41,077 bases of DNA from Oscillospiraceae bacterium (GTDB taxonomy: Bacteria; Bacillota; Clostridia; Oscillospirales; Ruminococcaceae). Positions within the stretch are counted from its first letter, which is position 1; each line of letters begins with the position of its first letter. The notes beneath the pieces were generated by a model. That model was not told the DNA's origin. It did not search any database and saw only the letters and a program-made list of their open reading frames with translations. Positions 9,068 to 17,288 of the stretch are shown one piece after another. The stretch lies in NCBI GenBank assembly GCA_017521325.1, contig JAFXCV010000060.1:1-41077 (forward strand), read 5' to 3'. The translations under genes were made by a program, and so were the position numbers.

Positions 9068-9396
9068 TGAAAAAGAAGCTTCTGATTGTGCTGGCGGTGG
9101 TGCTGATCATGGTAAGCCTGTGCAGCCTGACGGTGTACGCCGACGGCGACGTGGCAAGTGCGGTGACGAACACCTGGAACAGTGCGAAAACGCAGATCAA
9201 GGCGATTGTGAATAATGTGGTGTTCCCCATTATTGACGCAGTTCTGGCGATTCTACTGTTTGTGAAGATCTCCACCGCCTATTTTGACTACCGCAAGCAC
9301 GGGCAGTTTGACTGGATCCCGATCGCAGTGGTTTTCGGCTGTCTGCTGTTTTCCATGACGTGTCCGCTGTATGTTTGGGAAATTGCTGGGATTTAA
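9064..9396 (+). CDS. Small two-span membrane protein, VirB2-position (DUF3852-like)
   Basis: A 110-residue protein with a signal peptide ending near VYADGD, a short linker (TWNSAKTQIKAIVNN) and two hydrophobic helices. This is the size and topology of VirB2/TrbC pilin-like subunits. The sequence resembles the DUF3852 family of Firmicutes conjugative elements; that assignment is from memory of the family pattern and should be tested by profile search. Its ATG overlaps the sortase stop codon, and it is the first gene of the transfer block proper. Confidence 0.65.
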   Translation: MMKKKLLIVLAVVLIMVSLCSLTVYADGDVASAVTNTWNSAKTQIKAIVNNVVFPIIDAVLAILLFVKISTAYFDYRKHGQFDWIPIAVVFGCLLFSMTCPLYVWEIAGI

Positions 9397-9435
9397 GGAA
9401 ATGCCGAGATTACGAAAGAAAGGAGTGATTCCACC

Positions 9436-10818
9436 ATGCCCTACATCCCCTACACCCCCGACCAGATCGCCGCCGCCAACAGCGTGGATCTGCCCGAATT
9501 TCTGCGAATGCGGGGCGAAACGCTGGAGCGTGCCGGACGAGAGTACAAGCTTATCTACTACGACGAATGCGGCAGGCATGACAGCATTACGCTGTCTGGT
9601 TCGCAGTGGTTCGACCACAAGAATCAGGTCGGCGGCGGTCCGATCCGGTTCATGCAGCAGCACTATGGAATGGGCTTTCAGGACGCAATGCAGGCACTTC
9701 TGGGCGATTCTGTACAGACGCTCACCCATCCGCCGCCCGTCAAAAAGGAGGAGGAGAAAAAGGAATTCCGCCTGCCGGAGGCACACACGGATATGCATCG
9801 GGTTTACGCCTACCTCATAAAACAGCGGTTCATTGCTCTCGAAATCATTACCCATTTTGCAAGGAAACGCCTAATCTACGAGGATAAAGAGCATCATAAT
9901 GCGGTGTTTGTCGGTGTGGACAGTGCAGGTGTGCCGAGGCAGGCACACAAGCGGTCAACCATCACATTCGGCAGTAGTTTCCGGCTGACCTGTGAAGGCT
10001 CAGACACAAGATATAGCTTTGCTCACTTTGGCGAGTCGCAGCGGCTGTATGTGTTTGAAGCCCCCATTGACATGCTCAGTTTCCTCACACTTTACCCGAA
10101 ACACTGGGAAAGCAACAGCTATATTGCCATGAACGGTGTCTATGAACACGCTGTTCTGACCGCCCTGCAGGAGCATCCGCACATCACAGATATTGTGCTT
10201 TGTACGGACAATGATGAAGGCGGCATGGATGCGGCGGACAGACTGCAGGATGTGCTGAAAAACGCCGGATATACGAGGCTTTACCGCCACCTGCCGGAGT
10301 ACAAGGACTTCAATGAGGACTTGAAGGCTCGGCATGGGGTTCAGCCGCTGCCAGCAGTGCCGCACCGCAGGAAAGAGGTGTATATCTCACAGGTGCAGGC
10401 AGTTCAGCTGCGGAAATTCGCCCCAGAACGCCTGCGTTCCCTGCTCCAGTCCGCCCTTGCAAACGGGCAATATCACACACTCGCCGAGTACGCTCTAAGC
10501 GGCTCGGCGTATTTTCTGGGGGACGCTGGAATGTTCGAAAAGCTCAAAATCAAGCTTTCCCAGCAGTATCGGGCGTACATGGACAAGGGCAGGATGCAGA
10601 CGAAACAGGATAATCTGAATACCGCATTTTCGGCTGTATTCCGTGATTTCAAACAGAATGCACGAACAAGGGAGCAGTGCGTTCAGACAGCGAAGCTACT
10701 CTACGAACTGGCGGACTGTGCCATCCGGTGCGAAACGCAGAGCAGCATGGAGATTTCCACAGAGCCATGTGAAGAACTGGAGAACGAACCAGAACAACAG
10801 GTGTCACAGGAGTGGTGA
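9436..10818 (+). CDS. DUF3991/TOPRIM primase-like protein
   Basis: A 460-residue protein. Residues about 1-110 (DLPEFLRMRGETLERAGREYKL, WFDHKNQVGGGPIRFMQ) resemble the N-terminal zinc-finger-like region of DnaG-type primases, but without the cysteines. Residues about 140-300 match DUF3991 plus a TOPRIM fold: Glu in YVFEAPIDMLSF near 207 and the DND motif in VLCTDNDEGGMDAADR near 256. These proteins are thought to prime or process DNA during transfer of conjugative elements. The C-terminal 150 residues are helical and have no known domain. AAAGGAGTG lies upstream of the ATG. Confidence 0.85.
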   Translation: MPYIPYTPDQIAAANSVDLPEFLRMRGETLERAGREYKLIYYDECGRHDSITLSGSQWFDHKNQVGGGPIRFMQQHYGMGFQDAMQALLGDSVQTLTHPPPVKKEEEKKEFRLPEAHTDMHRVYAYLIKQRFIALEIITHFARKRLIYEDKEHHNAVFVGVDSAGVPRQAHKRSTITFGSSFRLTCEGSDTRYSFAHFGESQRLYVFEAPIDMLSFLTLYPKHWESNSYIAMNGVYEHAVLTALQEHPHITDIVLCTDNDEGGMDAADRLQDVLKNAGYTRLYRHLPEYKDFNEDLKARHGVQPLPAVPHRRKEVYISQVQAVQLRKFAPERLRSLLQSALANGQYHTLAEYALSGSAYFLGDAGMFEKLKIKLSQQYRAYMDKGRMQTKQDNLNTAFSAVFRDFKQNARTREQCVQTAKLLYELADCAIRCETQSSMEISTEPCEELENEPEQQVSQEW

Positions 10819-10905
10819 CACAGAGTCACAGCAAAGAGAACTATCCAGTTTAAGTTTATATATTATCGCAGAAAGGAAAAATTTTTTCAGAAAGGGGAAG
10901 TTTAT

Positions 10906-12702
10906 TTGAATGAAAGACAGATTTTATTGATTATTATACTTGCAGTTGTATTTGTGATTTTTCTGGTCATTGTGAACGTTCTGGACTTGAATTCTCTCAA
11001 TGGCATTCAGTCAAAAACAATCGGCAACGGTCAGCATGGAACAGCAAGATTTGCCACGAAACGTGAAGTAAATCGGGCTTTTTCTTCTCTGCTGTTTGAG
11101 CCGGAGGAATGGAGGCAGGGGAAGAATCTTCCGGCTGTGCAAGGTACGGTGGTGGGCTGCCGCAGCCAGGGGAAACGCACAGTTGCACTGGTGGACACCG
11201 GCGATGTGCATACACTCATGATCGGTGCTGCAGGTGTCGGAAAAACGTCGTATTTCCTGTATCCGAACATCGAGCTTGCCTGTGCATCGGGCATGAGCTT
11301 TGTCAATACGGATTCGAAGGGAGACGTTGCCCGGAACTACGGAACGATTGCAAAGAATTACTATGGGTACAATGTTTCTGTGCTTGACCTGCGAAATCCG
11401 ACCCGTTCGGACGAGAACAACATCCTGCATCTGGTGAACAAGTACATGGACGAGTACCTTGCTGACAAGTACAACTTGTCAGCCAAGGCAAAGGCGGAGA
11501 AATTTGCCAAGATTACAGCAAAAACGATCATTGCCATCGGCAGCAGCGGCGAGAACGCAGGCTACGGTGCGAACGCATTTTTCTATGATGCAGCGGAAGG
11601 ACTGCTCAGTTCCGTGATCCTGCTGCTGGCGGAATTCGGGGAGAAAAACGAACGCCATATTGTGTCGGTGTTCAAACTGATACAGGATTTATTGGCGAAA
11701 TATCAAACAAATCCGAAGCAGAAGCCGCAGATGTACTTCCAAAAGCTCATGGCGATGCTCCCAGCAGAACACAAGTCAAAGTGGCTGGCAGGGGCGGCAC
11801 TCAATTCCTCCGATCAGGCGATGCTGTCGGTCATGAGTACGGCATTGTCACGGCTCAACAGTTTTCTCGATACCGAGATGGAGCAGATGCTGTGCTTCGG
11901 CACAGCGATTGATGCAGAACAGTTTTGCAGCGAGAAATCGGCGATTTTTATTATCCTGCCGGAGGAGGATAAATCAAAATACTTCATGGTCAGCCTCCTG
12001 CTCCAGCAGCTTTATCGGGAGATCCTCACGATTGCAGATGAGAACGGCGGGTCGCTTGACCGGCGGGTAATGTTCCTGTGTGATGAATTCGGCACGTTTC
12101 CAAAAATCGAGGGAGCTGAAGCGATGTTTTCCGCAGGACGAAGCCGAAAAATATCCATTGTGGCGATCATCCAGTCCTTTGCACAGCTGGAGCAAAACTA
12201 CGGCAAACAGGGTATGGAGATCATCACGGACAACACGCAGCTGACGGTATTCGGCGGTTTTGCACCGAACAGTCAAAGTGCGGAGGTGCTCTCCAAAGCC
12301 CTCGGCGAACAGACGGTTTTGTCCGGCACGGTGTCACATGGCAGAGAGAAAAGCCGGTCTCTGCAGATGATAGGCAGACCGCTGATGACGGTGGACGAGC
12401 TGAAATCCATGCCAAAAGGTCAGTTCATCGTCATGAAAACTGGCACACACCCGATGATTTCCAAGCTCAAGCTTTACTTCGAGTGGGGCATTCAGTTCTG
12501 TGAGCCGTACCTGCTGCCGGACAAGGGTGCAAGGCAGGTTGTGTACATGGAGCGTGATGCTCTGCTGCAGGCAGTTGCTATGAAATATCCGCAGAAAATG
12601 GAAGAAATTCCGATGCCGGAGGAAGAAACTATACCAGAACAGCCGCCGAAAGTACGAACGGACAGGGGGTGCGAGGATGCAGACTGTGCAGAAGATTTAT
12701 AA
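10906..12702 (+). CDS. virD4: Type IV coupling protein (VirD4/TraG-like ATPase)
   Basis: A 598-residue ATPase. An N-terminal membrane helix (residues 5-25) is followed by the Walker A motif GAAGVGKT at 106-113, the FVNTDSKGD segment and the Walker B motif FLCDEFGTFPKI near 390. This is the standard layout of coupling proteins that bring the relaxase-DNA complex to the secretion channel. The start is a TTG at 10906, supported by AAAGGGG eight bases upstream; the nearby ATG at 10910 is out of frame. It shares 26 bases with the following HTH gene. Confidence 0.93.
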   Translation: MNERQILLIIILAVVFVIFLVIVNVLDLNSLNGIQSKTIGNGQHGTARFATKREVNRAFSSLLFEPEEWRQGKNLPAVQGTVVGCRSQGKRTVALVDTGDVHTLMIGAAGVGKTSYFLYPNIELACASGMSFVNTDSKGDVARNYGTIAKNYYGYNVSVLDLRNPTRSDENNILHLVNKYMDEYLADKYNLSAKAKAEKFAKITAKTIIAIGSSGENAGYGANAFFYDAAEGLLSSVILLLAEFGEKNERHIVSVFKLIQDLLAKYQTNPKQKPQMYFQKLMAMLPAEHKSKWLAGAALNSSDQAMLSVMSTALSRLNSFLDTEMEQMLCFGTAIDAEQFCSEKSAIFIILPEEDKSKYFMVSLLLQQLYREILTIADENGGSLDRRVMFLCDEFGTFPKIEGAEAMFSAGRSRKISIVAIIQSFAQLEQNYGKQGMEIITDNTQLTVFGGFAPNSQSAEVLSKALGEQTVLSGTVSHGREKSRSLQMIGRPLMTVDELKSMPKGQFIVMKTGTHPMISKLKLYFEWGIQFCEPYLLPDKGARQVVYMERDALLQAVAMKYPQKMEEIPMPEEETIPEQPPKVRTDRGCEDADCAEDL

Positions 12703-12949
12703 CACGGATTTGCCGCACAGAGCCGTGAGTGTGTATGTGTATCTGTGCGGCAGGGCGGACAAGAACGGCGAGTGTTTCCCGTCAGTCCGACGGATCGCAG
12801 GAGATCTGCACCTGTGCAAACGCACCGTATTTCGAGCTTTGCATGATCTGGAGGAGGCAGGTATGATTACCCGAAGCAGCCGGAAACGACTGCATGGGGG
12901 CAACAGCTCATGCCTGTTCAGAATTGAAGGAGGGAATTTTGATGTTTGA
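12677..12949 (+). CDS. Small winged-helix HTH regulator
   Basis: A 90-residue protein that is almost entirely one DNA-binding domain: FPSVRRIAGDLHLCKRTVFRALHDLEEAGMITR is a winged helix-turn-helix with recognition helix and wing, similar to HTH_36 and GntR-type heads. It starts inside the end of the coupling-protein gene, and its last bases overlap the VirB6-like start. It is therefore translationally embedded in the transfer operon and may autoregulate transfer. No effector domain is present. Confidence 0.8.
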   Translation: MQTVQKIYNTDLPHRAVSVYVYLCGRADKNGECFPSVRRIAGDLHLCKRTVFRALHDLEEAGMITRSSRKRLHGGNSSCLFRIEGGNFDV

Positions 12950-13859
12950 CTGGTTATCCGATGCTGTGGATTGGATTGGAAATTCCGTGAGCAATGCGAC
13001 CGAAAACGCTGCATCCGCCTTTTCGGAAACGATTCTCTACACGATCCTGGAATGGATCTACAGCTTGATTTTTGACACAATATCGCAGATTTTCGTAATG
13101 CTCAACACAACATCCGCAGGCATCTTTCAGCTTGGCTGGGCGAATGCGTTCCTCCGGTTCTTTTACTGCATCGGGTGGGCATTGTTCGCCGCAGGTGTGA
13201 TCGTGGCGGTGTTCGACACGGCAATTGAGTACCAGAACGGACGGGGCAGTCTGCCGACGCTGTTCTTGAACATCCTCAAAGGGTTCATGGCGGCAGGGCT
13301 GTTCAGCCGGGTGCCGCCAGCCCTGTATTCGTTCTGCATCAGCCTGCAGGGGACGTTTGCCAATGACCTTGCGGCGGCGTTTTTCGGCGAAAGCTTCATG
13401 GACATCGGCAGCCTTGCAGTAAAAGTGATGGGGAATTATGACGGAACATCAGGACTTCTGGGACTGCTGACCTGCATTGTGCTGGCATACTGTGTGTTGA
13501 AACTGTTCTTTGCAAATCTGAAACGTGGCGGCATCCTGCTGTGCCAGATTGCGGTCGGAAGTCTCTACATGTTCAGTGTTCCAAGAGGCTACACGGACGG
13601 ATTTTACGGCTGGTGCAAGCAGGTCATCGCCCTGTGCCTGACCTCATTTTTGCAGACAACCCTCCTGTTTCTGGGACTTCTGACGTGGCAGACGAACATG
13701 ATCCTTGCCATCGGCGTGATGCTTTCGGCGAACGAAGTGCCGAGAATTGCCCAGCAGTTCGGGCTGGATACGAGTGTGCATGTGAATATAATGAGCGTGA
13801 CGAGTACGGTGAATTCGGCTGTGCGAGCCGGAACGATGGTGGCTCGTGCTGTGAGATAG
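12942..13859 (+). CDS. VirB6/TrbL-like polytopic membrane protein
   Basis: A 305-residue protein with an N-terminal amphipathic part (MFDWLSDAVDWIGN) and about six hydrophobic helices between residues 30 and 275, the pattern of VirB6/TrbL inner-membrane channel subunits. The ATG at 12942 follows AAGGAGGG with good spacing. An in-frame ATG at 12894 would add 16 residues lying inside the HTH gene and is rejected. Position after the coupling protein and before the VirB3- and VirB4-like genes matches other Firmicutes conjugative operons. Confidence 0.82.
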   Translation: MFDWLSDAVDWIGNSVSNATENAASAFSETILYTILEWIYSLIFDTISQIFVMLNTTSAGIFQLGWANAFLRFFYCIGWALFAAGVIVAVFDTAIEYQNGRGSLPTLFLNILKGFMAAGLFSRVPPALYSFCISLQGTFANDLAAAFFGESFMDIGSLAVKVMGNYDGTSGLLGLLTCIVLAYCVLKLFFANLKRGGILLCQIAVGSLYMFSVPRGYTDGFYGWCKQVIALCLTSFLQTTLLFLGLLTWQTNMILAIGVMLSANEVPRIAQQFGLDTSVHVNIMSVTSTVNSAVRAGTMVARAVR

Positions 13860-13862
13860 TTA

Positions 13863-13891
13863 TTGACTAACTAAAAAATAAGTGATATAAT
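13863..13891 (+). promoter_or_regulatory. Sigma-A promoter of the cargo gene
   Basis: TTGACT (13863-13868) and TATAAT (13886-13891) are separated by 17 bases, and a TG one base upstream of the -10 makes it an extended -10. It sits directly after the VirB6-like gene, inside the transfer operon, and reads into the 147-residue gene. Confidence 0.85.
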
Positions 13892-13920
13892 AATACTATC
13901 TTAATACAAGGGGTATCATA

Positions 13921-14364
13921 ATGCTTGTTTTTGTCATTTTGTTTTTGTGGATAATAGTGTTCCTTATTTGTAATTTGCCATTGTTCAGACTATCTTCTCA
14001 ACAAAGAGAAAAGATAATAAATTATGGATTATTTCATTACACTAACATAAATTGTGCGAAATCAATTAAAGAAGAAGGTTTAAAAGGTTCTCCTTCCCAC
14101 ATGGGATTTCCGGAAACACTTTTGGGAGAACTTGTTTGGATGTATTCCCTAACCAACTCTAATGAGATTGACACAAAGCATAATATCCTTGTGAAGAAAA
14201 AGAGAGCGATGGATAATCCAGAAATGTACAATTGTTGCTTACACTTAAACAGCATTAATGAGGAATACTTAAATCACATATATGTTCGATTGAGTGATAA
14301 AGCGATTGTATATAGAGGAAAATGGTTCAAACCGGATAGTATAGAAATTATAAAAAAATGGTAA
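13921..14364 (+). CDS. AT-rich cargo gene: membrane-anchored, ADP-ribosyltransferase-fold-like protein
   Basis: A 147-residue protein not recognised by family. Residues 1-22 are a strongly hydrophobic N-terminal helix. The rest starts with YGLFHYTNINCAKSIKEEGL, a pattern seen in DarT/DUF4433 and other ADP-ribosyltransferase-fold proteins (H-Y-T, then S-I-x-x-x-G-L), and ends with LSDKAIVYRGKW. This fold suggestion is inference only. The gene is far richer in AT than its neighbours, has its own consensus promoter and its own terminator, and splits the VirB6-VirB3 gene order, so it was inserted as a self-contained unit. Roles such as entry exclusion, defence or toxin are possible. Confidence 0.7.
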   Translation: MLVFVILFLWIIVFLICNLPLFRLSSQQREKIINYGLFHYTNINCAKSIKEEGLKGSPSHMGFPETLLGELVWMYSLTNSNEIDTKHNILVKKKRAMDNPEMYNCCLHLNSINEEYLNHIYVRLSDKAIVYRGKWFKPDSIEIIKKW

Positions 14365-14372
14365 CTACATTT

Positions 14373-14400
14373 CCGCTGACTGAGGTTAGCGGATTTTTTT
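14373..14400 (+). terminator. Rho-independent terminator of the cargo gene
   Basis: CCGCTGAC (14373-14380) pairs with GTTAGCGG (14385-14392) through a TGAG loop with one G-T pair, followed by ATTTTTTT. It closes the cargo gene unit before the VirB3-like gene. Confidence 0.85.
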
Positions 14401-14424
14401 ATATCCAAAAGGAGGCGTGAAAAA

Positions 14425-14688
14425 TTGAAAACCTACTACTACCCCGAAAACCTTCGAGCCACCGTCAAGCTCTGGTTCTGGAACGTGCGAGATTTTTGCC
14501 TGGTCTGTGTCGGAATTATCATTTCGGCATTTTTATTTGTGCAGTTCCGCACCGTCCTCCCAGCGGCACTGACGGTGTGCTTTGCATTTCTGAGCCTGCG
14601 TGCGGAGGATGCAGCGATCATGGATTATCTGCACAATGCTGTGCGGTTCTTTTTGACAATACAGCAGAAATTTTACTGGAAGAAGTGA
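14425..14688 (+). CDS. VirB3/PrgI-like small membrane protein
   Basis: An 87-residue protein beginning MKTYYYPENLRATVKLWFW with two adjacent hydrophobic helices (about residues 24-60) and a basic C-terminal tail. This is the size and topology of VirB3/PrgI-type subunits, which sit next to the VirB4 ATPase in the inner membrane. The start codon is a TTG at 14425 preceded by AAGGAGG. Its position upstream of the VirB4-type genes supports the call. Confidence 0.65.
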   Translation: MKTYYYPENLRATVKLWFWNVRDFCLVCVGIIISAFLFVQFRTVLPAALTVCFAFLSLRAEDAAIMDYLHNAVRFFLTIQQKFYWKK

Positions 14689-14889
14689 TGAATCTATGAG
14701 AAAAAGAGTTTGTAAACTTGTGCCGACCTTTACATCGCAGGTGCATTGGGATGCCCTGAATTGAGGATGGATTCTGCTCAAAATTCAGGGTATGCCGTGC
14801 CTGGATTTGACACGGCAGGCAAATCGCCAGCGGCGGCTCGCCGCTGACCTCACAGCAAAAATTTATTTGGAATAAGAAAGGATGAAATT
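14689..14889. other. Intergenic stretch with two perfect hairpins
   Basis: About 200 bases between the VirB3-like gene and the next gene. It holds a 22-codon reading frame (14696-14764) with no clear coding evidence. TGCCGTG (14793-14799) is mirrored by CACGGCA (14811-14817). CAGCGGCG-GCT-CGCCGCTG (14828-14846) is an exact 8-bp hairpin with a three-base loop. No T tract follows either, so a role in mRNA stability or processing is possible. No promoter is evident. Confidence 0.55.
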
Positions 14890-15471
14890 ATGCGAACAAT
14901 CAAGAAAAACAACGTTCAGCGGCTGATCGGATTTGAAGGCTTCACCAAGTACGGCGTGAGGACGGATAAAGCGGAATTTGTGTTTTTCGCCGTTGAACCG
15001 ACCAATATTTCGGTGCTGTCAGCGGTGAATATCGAGATGAAAATCCACCGGCTCATGCTCTTGTTGAGTATGTTCCCAGAACTGGAGCTTCTTGCCCTCG
15101 ACAGCTGTGAATGCTTTGACAGCAACAAGGCACATCTCAAAAAACGGCTGGATACAGAGGAAAACGAGAATATCCGCAGACTTCTTAAGGCGGACTATGA
15201 TTTCCTCGACGAGATCCAGACCGAGATGGCATCCGCACGGCGATTCCTGTTTGCGGTACGCTTCCGCAGGGAGAAGGAGGAGAGCATTTTCAAACTGCTC
15301 AACCGCATTGAAAAAGCAATTGCCGAGCATGGCTTTTTCGCCAGAAGATTGGGGAAATCCGACATCAAGCGGATGCTTGCTCTGTATTTTGCAACGAGTG
15401 CCGCAGGCGATGAAATCCCCGATATTGAGGGCGAAAATTATTTGAAAATGGAGTGTGAGAATGATGTTTAA
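14890..15471 (+). CDS. Conserved transfer-operon protein upstream of VirB4
   Basis: A 193-residue soluble protein without recognised domains. The segment YGVRTDKAEFVFFAVEPTNISVLS followed by an amphipathic helix recalls the N-terminal region of VirB4/TraE-type ATPases, which is split off as a separate gene in several Firmicutes elements; this is inference. The C-terminal half is highly charged and helical. Its 3' end overlaps the VirB4 gene by 11 bases, so the two are coupled. AAGAAAGGATG lies upstream of the ATG. Confidence 0.6.
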   Translation: MRTIKKNNVQRLIGFEGFTKYGVRTDKAEFVFFAVEPTNISVLSAVNIEMKIHRLMLLLSMFPELELLALDSCECFDSNKAHLKKRLDTEENENIRRLLKADYDFLDEIQTEMASARRFLFAVRFRREKEESIFKLLNRIEKAIAEHGFFARRLGKSDIKRMLALYFATSAAGDEIPDIEGENYLKMECENDV

Positions 15472-17287
15472 GAAAAGAACCCCCACCCCTGAACAGCAGG
15501 AAGAAATCGCTGTGAAGGACTTTTTTGACCGGATCTGCCCCAGCACTGTGCGATTTTTCGCCGATCATTACATCTGTGGCAACTTCTACAAGTGCTGCTG
15601 GGCGGTGATTGAATATCCTCCGACCACGGAGGATACGGCGATTTTATCCCACCTTGCGGACAAAAATGGTGTTGCTCTGCGAATCTACAATCGCCTTGTA
15701 CCGGGTGCAGAACAGCGAAAAATCGTGCAGCAGGCAATGCGGAAAAACCACATGATGACGACAACCAATGACGTTGCAGAAACCGTAAAGGCACAGGATA
15801 ATATGCAGGATGTGGTGGAATTATTGTCGGAACTTCGGCGTAATCGTGAGCCGCTGCTGCACACGGCTGTATTCCTCGAATTGCGTGCAGCGACCGAGGA
15901 CAAGCTGCGTGAGCTGCAGGCGGAGGTGCAGATGGAACTGACTCGCTCACGCATCAGCGTGGACAGGCTGCTGCTCCGGCAGAAAGAGGGCTTCCTTGCG
16001 GTGCTGCCCTGCGGCAGTAATGTGTTCATGAACCAGTTTGAACGGGTGCTGCCTGCATCAAGCGTTGCGAATTTGTACCCACTGAATTATAGCGGAAAAA
16101 CCGATCCGCACGGTTTCTACATCGGGCGTGACAGGTACGGAACGAATGTGCTGGTGGACTTTGACAAGCGGGCGGATGACAAGACGAACAGTAATATTCT
16201 GATCCTCGGCAACAGCGGTCAGGGCAAATCCCACCTGCTCAAGCTCCTGCTGTGCAATCACCGTGAAGCCGGAAAAGCCGTGCTTGTGCTTGATCCGGAG
16301 GCGGAGTATCGGGAACTGTGCGAGAACCTCGGCGGCACTTACATCGACATGATGTCCGGTGAATTTATGATCAATCCGCTTGAACCAAAGGCTTGGTCGG
16401 ATGGTGAAAAAGCGGATGCAGAAGCCCCCGAAACCTTCCGAAAGGTCACCAGACTTTCACAGCATATCTCCTATTTAAAAGACTTTTTCAGAGCTTACAA
16501 GGACTTTACAGACGCAGAAATTGACACGATTGAGATCATGCTGATGAAGCTTTATGCCCGTTTCGGAATCGAGGATACAGCAGATTTCGACCGCCTGAAG
16601 CCGCAGGATTATCCGACTGTGAGTGACCTGTACGAGCTGACGGAGAAAGAATTTATGGCGTTCGATCATGAGAAAAAGCACCTGTATACTGAGGAAATTT
16701 TGCAGAATATTTGCCTCGGTCTGCACTCCATGTGCCGTGGTGCGGAGGCGAAATATTTCGACGGACACACGAATATCGGGGACGGAATGCTGGTGTGTTT
16801 CGGAGTGAAAGGGCTGATGGACACGAACAAACGGCTGAAAGATACGCTCCTGTTCAATATCCTGTCCTACATGAGCAACCAGCTTCTGGGACGTGGAAAC
16901 ACGGTTGCAGCGATTGATGAGGTCTATCTTTTTCTTGGAAATCTGACCGCCATTGAGTACATTCGCAACGGCATGAAGCGTGTCAGAAAGAAGGATTCTT
17001 CGTTCATTTTGGCGAGTCAGAATGTCGAGGATTTCCTCTTGCCGGACATCCGTGAATTTACAAAACCGCTGTTCAGCATCCCGACGCACCAGTTTTTCTT
17101 CAACGCCGGAAAGATCAGCGGGGCGGACTACATGGACGCTTTGCAGGTCGAGGAGGCAGAGTATTCGCTTGTGAAAGCGGCGACTCGTGGCACCTGTTTA
17201 TACCGCTGCGGCGGCGAAAGATATTTCTTACAGGTGATCGCTCCGCCGCACAAGGAAGTGCTGTTCGGCACAGCGGGAGGTCGATGA
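15461..17287 (+). CDS. virB4: VirB4-type conjugation ATPase
   Basis: A 608-residue AAA-type ATPase. The Walker A motif GNSGQGKS lies at about 250-257 and Walker B VAAIDEVYLF at about 484, followed by SFILASQNVEDFL, which is typical of VirB4/TraE proteins that energise assembly and substrate transfer in type IV secretion. The N-terminal 200 residues form the membrane-proximal domain. ATG 15461 is chosen because GGAG lies seven bases upstream; ATG 15464 is equally in frame. It overlaps the upstream gene and is separated by one base from the downstream one. Confidence 0.93.
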   Translation: MMFKKRTPTPEQQEEIAVKDFFDRICPSTVRFFADHYICGNFYKCCWAVIEYPPTTEDTAILSHLADKNGVALRIYNRLVPGAEQRKIVQQAMRKNHMMTTTNDVAETVKAQDNMQDVVELLSELRRNREPLLHTAVFLELRAATEDKLRELQAEVQMELTRSRISVDRLLLRQKEGFLAVLPCGSNVFMNQFERVLPASSVANLYPLNYSGKTDPHGFYIGRDRYGTNVLVDFDKRADDKTNSNILILGNSGQGKSHLLKLLLCNHREAGKAVLVLDPEAEYRELCENLGGTYIDMMSGEFMINPLEPKAWSDGEKADAEAPETFRKVTRLSQHISYLKDFFRAYKDFTDAEIDTIEIMLMKLYARFGIEDTADFDRLKPQDYPTVSDLYELTEKEFMAFDHEKKHLYTEEILQNICLGLHSMCRGAEAKYFDGHTNIGDGMLVCFGVKGLMDTNKRLKDTLLFNILSYMSNQLLGRGNTVAAIDEVYLFLGNLTAIEYIRNGMKRVRKKDSSFILASQNVEDFLLPDIREFTKPLFSIPTHQFFFNAGKISGADYMDALQVEEAEYSLVKAATRGTCLYRCGGERYFLQVIAPPHKEVLFGTAGGR

Positions 17288-17288
17288 T

